From the NCBI GenBank assembly GCA_030068075.1, contig CM057839.1, forward strand, positions 21,741,167 through 21,805,166: 64,000 nucleotides of DNA, written 5' to 3'. The notes below the pieces were generated by a model. The model saw only the letters and a program-made list of their open reading frames with translations, was not told the origin of the DNA and did not search any database. The position numbers and the translations under genes are program-made. The stretch's first letter is position 1; every line of letters begins with the position of its first letter. This document shows, piece by piece, positions 58,160-64,000 of the stretch. The stretch comes from Paguma larvata (taxonomy: Eukaryota; Chordata; Mammalia; Carnivora; Viverridae).

Positions 58160-60144
58160 GTAAAGCCAATTTAAACTCAAATCGTATTCATCTCGATTAC
58201 TGTATATCTATTGGTCACCAGATTCCTCTAGCTTGTCATTGACTGTGCCTCACCCCTTTGTAGTAAGTGATACATACATATCCAAACAATTATAGCTGGA
58301 TCCTTTAGACAGTCTTAGAAATAATAGTCCTTGTCTCTCTCTTTGTTTTTGTTTTTGTTTTTTTTCTACATCTGCACCCTTCCTCATTTCCTCCACTTCC
58401 TTTCTCTTGCCCACCCTCCACCGTCTCTCCCTTTTCTCCCACCTCATAGTTTAATATGCAACAAAAATGCTTACTTTTATAATTTTCTCACCGAAATCAT
58501 GAACAGTTGATCCACTTCTCTCTTATTTTATTAGTTTTTCCTTGAGTTATTCTCTAACAGTTGAATTGGAATCTTGAAAATGTCATGAATTAAACTCTGA
58601 ATAGTTTCAAACAGATGTTATCTGTTTTGTTATCAATTTTAATTTTATTTATTGATCATACCTTTGAATGTTCTTTTAGTTTTTGAAATTTTTACTTTTT
58701 CTATGGATTAATAGAGAATTATTAATATCTATCAATTAATAATAGACAATAATTCTTATAATGGAGTACTTTGGTGTGCCTCAGAAACTTCCCTCAGATG
58801 TAATTGTTTTTAATCATGTCTGTTTCCAAATTAGACCTCACCAAGTTTTCTTTAAAATAAAAAATGAAAATCCACACATATGGTAAACATCACATCCTTA
58901 GTAGTGTCTTGGTAACTATGTACTATGCTAGTCTGGGATAAAATATCCTTACAATACTTTATGATATTTCTATTTTTGTCATAATTATGAATTAATTATC
59001 CCAGTTGCTTTAGAGAGTGCTCCCATATGTTTATAAATTTCATATCTTATTTAAATAAGTACCAAATCAGCATGCAGGTTTTCATTCACATTATGTTAAG
59101 AAAGATTATTAAGACACATTATATAAATAAGGATGATTGCTAGAGGTAATTCCCATAATCTTAGGGTCCTAAAATTACTTTATTTAGTACAATTAAGTAA
59201 AATTCTTACTATTAACACTTGCCTTGCAATATTCTGGCAGAATATAACAATTTACCTAGTAAATATAGAGTATATATAAATTTCATATTTCAGTTTGGAA
59301 AGAAAAACATGGATCAAAAAAGGGTAAGTTTTAAGTATTGGTACCATGTTGAGTCATATTTCACTGAAATCACGTAATCACAATCTTTTACAACCACCTT
59401 GTTAGTAATTTAGTCATTTCTGATATTCGCTGGCTTATCATTTTGTTATTTTGATGCTCCTCATTTATTTAAAAATATAAATTACAGTAATAAAAATCAA
59501 CTTATACTTTTGGATTATTAGTAATTTTACCTCAGAAATTGTGTCGAATCGCCTAAAATTTTCAGAGTTGGTTGTAAACCAATAGAAGGAAGAGAATAAG
59601 AAAAAATAAAAATAAAAATTGTCTTTAGTTAAAATTGAACTTCTTTAACTTGTTGAGATACGACAACAGTATACAAACTGTGCAATTCAATAATTTTAAT
59701 TGTGATGATACCATATTTCATGAATATAAGATTTGGTCAGACGCTTTTCCCCCAGACTCAGTCACTGCTACATCTTCTGCATATTGGGATATGTATGTGT
59801 GTGTATATCTTTACTCATTTACTGAAATTAATAAAACATTGCATATTTTCATTTTTGTTTTTGTGCTTTACATATTTGTTCATGACTTATTAGATAGTTG
59901 TGTTCATAGTTGTCCAGATTAATTACTATTTGTATTATAATGTGATTTCCTTAACTATCTCTCTACTGGTATTTTTACTGAATTTATTAATATTAATTAC
60001 TTACATCTTTGTGAACTGTAATTCTATTGTCATAATTTTGTAAATATTGAATACATAAATTCCTAACAGTGAAACTTCCAAGATGCATATTATAATGTCA
60101 CTTTACATTTTAATTTTCAATGCTAGACATTTTGAGATACTGTA
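58160..60144. other. Unassigned AT-rich DNA, with a pyrimidine patch
   Basis: No gene is recognised. 58330-58442 is pyrimidine-rich with a (GTTTTT)n run. The 95-codon frame 59635-59922 and its neighbour 59702-59893 have no domain. Confidence 0.4.
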
Positions 60145-60340
60145 TTTTTTTTTTTTTTGGTAGGGAGAGAGCATGAATGATCAGAAGAGGGACAGAGGGA
60201 GAGGGAAGAGAGAGAATCTTAAGCAGGCTTCACACCCAGAGCAAAGCCTGACAAGGGGCTCAATTCTGGGACCCTGGAAATCATGACCTGAGCTGCAATC
60301 AAAAGTCTATTCCTCAAACAACTGAGCCACTCATCAGCCC
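60145..60340 (-). mobile_element. CAN-SINE, old copy, part of an inverted pair
   Basis: A minus-strand copy: T run at the left, GA-rich block, then a diverged head complement ending 'gagccactcatcagccc'. It abuts a plus-strand SINE fragment at 60341. Confidence 0.85.
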
Positions 60341-60386
60341 AGAGTCTGCTTGGGATTATCTCTTTCTCCTTCTCTCTCTGCTCCTC

Positions 60387-60425
<39 letters not shown>

Positions 60426-60450
60426 AAATAAACTTAAAAAAATAAATAAA
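60341..60450 (+). mobile_element. CAN-SINE 3' half, part of an inverted pair
   Basis: It begins mid-element ('agagtctgcttgggattatc'), then has the CT-rich block with about 15 uninterrupted CT units (60390-60420) and the tail 'aaataaataaactt'. Without a head it lacks both pol III boxes. Confidence 0.9.
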
Positions 60451-60559
60451 GCAGAGAGTTCCATAATCCCTCCCTTGGATTTAATTTGCTAGAATGTCTT
60501 GCAGAATTAAGGAAACTCATTTCCTCACTAGATTACTGATTTGTTACTAAGGAAATAAA

Positions 60560-61110
60560 ACAACAGTCAGATGAAGAGACACACAGGGCAAGATCCCAAA
60601 CAGGAGCCTCTGTCTTTGTGAAGTTTAGGGCCCAGCATGGTGGCACATGAGAGTATTCTGGTCCTCAATTTGAAAGCTCCACAGATCCTCTCTGTTTGGG
60701 TTTTCTTTTAAGCTTTATGAGGTCAGCATGATTTATTAACTAATTGGACTTCGGCGATTCAATCTCCAGGTCCTCATCTCTCCCAAGAAAGTAGCAAGTG
60801 GGACCGAAAGTCCCAATTCTGCATTTATGGCTGGTTCCCTGGCAACCAGCCTCCAACCTTAGGTACCTTTCAAAAGTCACCTTTACTAGTATGAACCCAT
60901 TTCTAGTGGGAAGGGACTTGTCAGGAAAAAGACACTCATTTCACCTTTATGGTTCTAAAGTGTTTTCAGGACTTGAAGAGGCCAAAAATCATGAGAAAAT
61001 ATGCCCCCATTGTTTTATCACTCGTGAAACTCAAAGAGTTTGGGAAATTATGAGCCAGGAACTCTGGATGAAGACCAAATATATGATAATATATTTCGGC
61101 CATCTGAATG
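60560..61110 (+). mobile_element. Probable ancient ERV LTR
   Basis: Phrases that I associate with an ancient LTR repeat are in order: 'ctgtctttgtgaagtttagg', 'gcatgatttattaactaatt', 'gattcaatctccaggtcctc', 'aagtgggaccgaaagtccca', 'tccctggcaaccagcctcc' and 'gatgaagaccaaatatatg'. The family is not named with confidence. The 112-codon frame 60798-61136 has no domain and is taken as chance. Confidence 0.5.
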
Positions 61111-61774
61111 ATTATATGTATATATATCTGTTATAAATATTTATATATTTGTTACAATATTGCATCTTACTATACTTTTTTATAACAGTTTTTAATTTGA
61201 TGTAGAAAAAATATTAGAAATATCTTTTTGGTATTTTTTGGTATTTTTACTTCTATTTTTTTCTGACTTCCATTTTTAATATATTTTTCCCAATTTGTAA
61301 ATATTGCTTTTAGTGGAAATAGAGACCCTATAAACTCATGAGCTGGGACAGATAGTCCAACACTGATCAGATTCAGGCAATATTCTTACAAAGAGATTTG
61401 AGTGGGAGGAGTGATAATATGTTAGTTGTCCTTATTAGGTAGGCTTAAAAGGATGATCAAATTCCTTGTTTATACTTCTATCATCCACTAAAATTCAATA
61501 TTTGACCAATAAGCCTTTGACTATTAATTATATTAAAAATTCTAAAGCCACACTTTTTTTTTCTTTATTTTTACCATCCTCTGACTCTGTTTAAGTATAC
61601 ATAAGATTCAGGAAATATTGGATTTTGTCATTGAAACCATTACATCTCCAGAAGATATCAAAAAGTTATTTCCAAATTAAAAAAAAATCTTAATGTATCA
61701 CCTGAAATGACTGGTTGGGAAACTTTTATGAAAATAGAAGCCTGTATTCCATTATTTTAAAGATACCTTCCATT
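61111..61774. other. Unassigned AT-rich DNA
   Basis: No gene or family is recognised. Confidence 0.4.
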
Positions 61775-62145
61775 TGTTAAAGATAAACTGAGGCATATTA
61801 AAATTTTAAGTGTTTATTCGAGCAAGAATCAATTTAGTGGGCAGTACCCAACCTAGTAGATAAAGAGGAGCTTTAAAGAGTTTTCTGTAAAAGAAAGACT
61901 TTTATGGGCAAGAAGGCAGAGGCAACAAGGGGGTTGCACTGACTAAAAAGCAGAGTGGTTATTGCAAGATTATCAGGCAGCTTATCTACTGGTGCAATCA
62001 GGTGATTTCTGATTGACTGGTTTAAGATTTCACTTTTGGGAGAGCCAAAACTATAATTAAGTCTCAGTTAGAGACTCCAATTTTGGCCAGCTGAATTGTT
62101 CTTAACAATTATGAATCACAGAACGTTAAAAGGCAAACAAGCAAC
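61775..62145 (-). mobile_element. Probable old ERV LTR, antisense
   Basis: The text 'gtgtttattcgagcaagaatc', 'gggcagtacccaacctagt', 'agacttttatgggcaagaagg' and 'ttctgattgactggtttaag' matches what I recall of an ERVL-class LTR read in reverse. On the minus strand there is an AATAAA near 61810-61816. The family is uncertain. Confidence 0.5.
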
Positions 62146-62195
62146 AATAACAACAAAAAGCTACTTAACAAAATATTTCCATAATACTCTTTTGT

Positions 62196-62392
62196 TTTAA
62201 GTTTCATTTATTCTTTTTGAGACAGAGAGCAAGTACGGGAGGGGCAGACAGAAGGAGAGAGGATCCCAAGAACGCTCCACACTGTCGAGCCTGAAGCCTG
62301 ATGTGGGGCTCAAACCCATGAACCATAAGATCATAACCTGAGCTGAAACCAAGTCGAAAGCTTAATCAACTGAGCCACCCAGATGCCCCCCA
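62196..62392 (-). mobile_element. CAN-SINE, old copy, 9-bp TSD
   Basis: A minus-strand copy with a head complement ending 'ccacccagatgccccc'. 'aatactctt' occurs on both sides (62183-62191 and 62394-62402). The CT-rich block is short. Confidence 0.88.
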
Positions 62393-62402
62393 AAATACTC
62401 TT

Positions 62403-64000
62403 AAACACCACTGACTTTTTTAGGCTCTGTAAAGAAGATCTGCATGAGACACTTCACTAAAAACAAGAATTTCATAATTATTTAAAAACCTCTTCATTAT
62501 TCAGGCTTTATAATACAATGCTCTTCAATAGATTATGGACCTTTAAATTACCCATTTTGGACTTTTTCAGAGTTCAATAACAGATAATTTGGCATAATAG
62601 AACCTTCACCATTTCTACCATTTTTTTTTTTTGCCTACTTGGGGGGTCCATTAAGACCTAGCATTTTTTTTCTCTCATATTCTGAAAGAGTGTACTAGAT
62701 AGCCCTTTTTTCCAAGATGACTATGTTGTTATTTATTTTTATTTCTGTATTTTCTATTATTTTTAAATTAATGAGGTTGACGTAGCTTAACAGTCATTAG
62801 AAGCTACTTAGTTCACTTTCCATCTTTAATATACTCATGATTCTTATATTTCTTGAGCATTTCCAAACTTACTTGGATGAACACTTTCTTCAATATATAT
62901 CGTACCCCCTTTTTTATCACCTTCTTTAGAACTTGAAGATGTTCAATCCTTTTGCAGTATCAATTAGTGATCAACGACATCTTGTAGTGATTGAGATAAT
63001 CAATCCACAGTGCCCATGATTCTCTCCTCAGTCTATCTTAAATATTATACTCAAGTAACGCAGTAAAGCTTGCCAAAACCAACAAGACTTTTATAATTTT
63101 CTTGCATATTTCAACCAGAGAAGCAATCATGTGCACAATTGTGCAGATATGCATGGCTGAGCTTATGGCTTTTATGAATTTGCTTCTGCAGATATATTTA
63201 TTCCTTTCAGCTCTTCCTCCCAAGGATGGGTTGCTAAAAACCCTTTTAGATTCTTCTACTTTCTTTGCAGAGGCATTATGGCTTAATAATGTAGGGATGA
63301 TGATGGCAAAAATAAAAGCCAACTTAAAACACACAAGCGTAAGTCCTATTCCTACTAGAACTCTACTGCAATGCAATCTACATTCTTCCCTCTCAGCTCA
63401 GAAGCTATGTAACATTTTTGCTGGCATCTGCATGTAGACTAATGTGTGGGTTTCTAAATCGAAAATTAAATTTGAGTTAACTTCGAAAGGAATTTCATTG
63501 AACATTTCAATAGCAAGAGTTAAATTGTAAAGGATACTTGTGTGCTCCTGACAGGTATGTGAACCTCTCAATCCTACAATAGAGCTAAATTAAGTCTTTG
63601 TTTCTAGCTTTCGCTTTATTTGTCCTTGTTTCTTTTCCATGAATGACTATTTTGCACGTTGCATTTCCATTCCCCACCCTTCATATCGATCATTTATTCT
63701 TTTATTTTATACATTTCTAATTAATTCTGGGATAGACTTCCTGGAGGAGTAATGGCATGGAATACATTTAATGCATTATTGATTTTTCTTTTTTTCAAAT
63801 TTTATTTGCATATTTAATTTTATGTCTTTTTCGGTGAATTAGTTTTTGTTGCTAATTTCTCCCATTTCCTTGTTATCTTAATTTTCTGTCTTATTACTTC
63901 ACTTTGAGTTTATTTTTCCATAGATTTAAAGAACTTATGATAGAAATTTTCTAGAGTTTGTTCCAAATATTTAAATGAACATATTTACATTTCTACCCCC
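62403..64000. other. Unassigned AT-rich DNA
   Basis: No repeat or gene is identified. Frames of 111 and 112 codons overlap on opposite strands at 63038-63437, and 62980-63430 is less AT-rich. If the LTR at 61775-62145 belongs to a provirus on the minus strand, decayed internal sequence would be expected here, but no gag, pol or env motif is readable. Confidence 0.4.

Noticed and set aside
57790..58242. Long open frames on both strands over the CTTT/CTTC array (up to 150 codons)
   Set aside because: The translations are simple repeats of Phe/Leu/Ser or Lys/Glu/Arg set by the tetranucleotide period. No gene is implied.
60798..61136. A 112-codon frame in relatively GC-rich sequence
   Set aside because: It lies within a segment that reads as an ancient LTR, and the translation shows no domain or splice context.
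1..64000. A previously undescribed multi-gene system
   Set aside because: No gene cluster, operon or recurrent novel repeat was found. The structure seen is explained by SINEs, L1s, LTRs and simple repeats, apart from the isolated exon-like segments reported above.

Overview
This window looks like nuclear DNA from a cat-family (felid) carnivore. It is AT-rich and holds no gene that can be read confidently from end to end. The diagnosis rests on about thirty copies or fragments of the tRNA-Lys-derived carnivore SINE (CAN-SINE, felid SINEC_Fc-like form). These copies share a tRNA-like head with A box (tggctcagtcgg) and B box (gttcgagcc), a middle block reading 'gagcctgcttc', a CT-rich stretch and an A-rich tail with AATAAA. 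Several have near-perfect target-site duplications. LINE-1 copies of two age classes and MLT1-type LTRs fit a placental mammal. All are non-coding or decayed, and most long open frames fall inside them or inside simple repeats.

Layout. 1-9.5 kb: unassigned AT-rich DNA with CAN-SINEs, two MLT1-like LTRs (2.1 and 7.6 kb) and an old L1 tail (5.8 kb). 9.5-11.9 kb: a composite L1 that has lost its reverse-transcriptase core and carries three CAN-SINEs. 12-25 kb: scattered SINEs, an ERV-like LTR (12.4 kb) and two exon-like segments (12.2 and 19.3 kb). 25.6 kb: a short young L1 insertion with a perfect 18-bp duplication. 26.4-28.5 kb: an old L1 ORF2 relic. 28.9-33.6 kb: several SINEs, a 60-bp duplicated block and a 260-bp polypyrimidine tract. 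34.7-37 kb: old L1 pieces. 37.4-40.4 kb: a 3-kb minus-strand L1. 42.8-43.9 kb: a young 5'-truncated L1. 44.6-56 kb: old L1, an LTR, SINEs, TA/CA/GT microsatellites and three further exon-like segments (46.2, 49.2 and 55.2 kb). 57.9-58.2 kb: a 290-bp CTTT/CTTC array. 60-62.4 kb: an inverted SINE pair and two LTR-like blocks. The rest is unassigned.

How the parts relate. The elements are independent insertions whose nesting gives a relative age order. Old L1s were hit by CAN-SINEs, and SINE tails and the pyrimidine tracts have seeded microsatellites. No operon, cluster or candidate novel system was found. The observations most worth following are the exon-like segments with good splice signals, which may be exons of a very long gene, lncRNA exons, pseudogene fragments or chance decoys. 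Family names are from memory of consensus features; no database comparison could be run.
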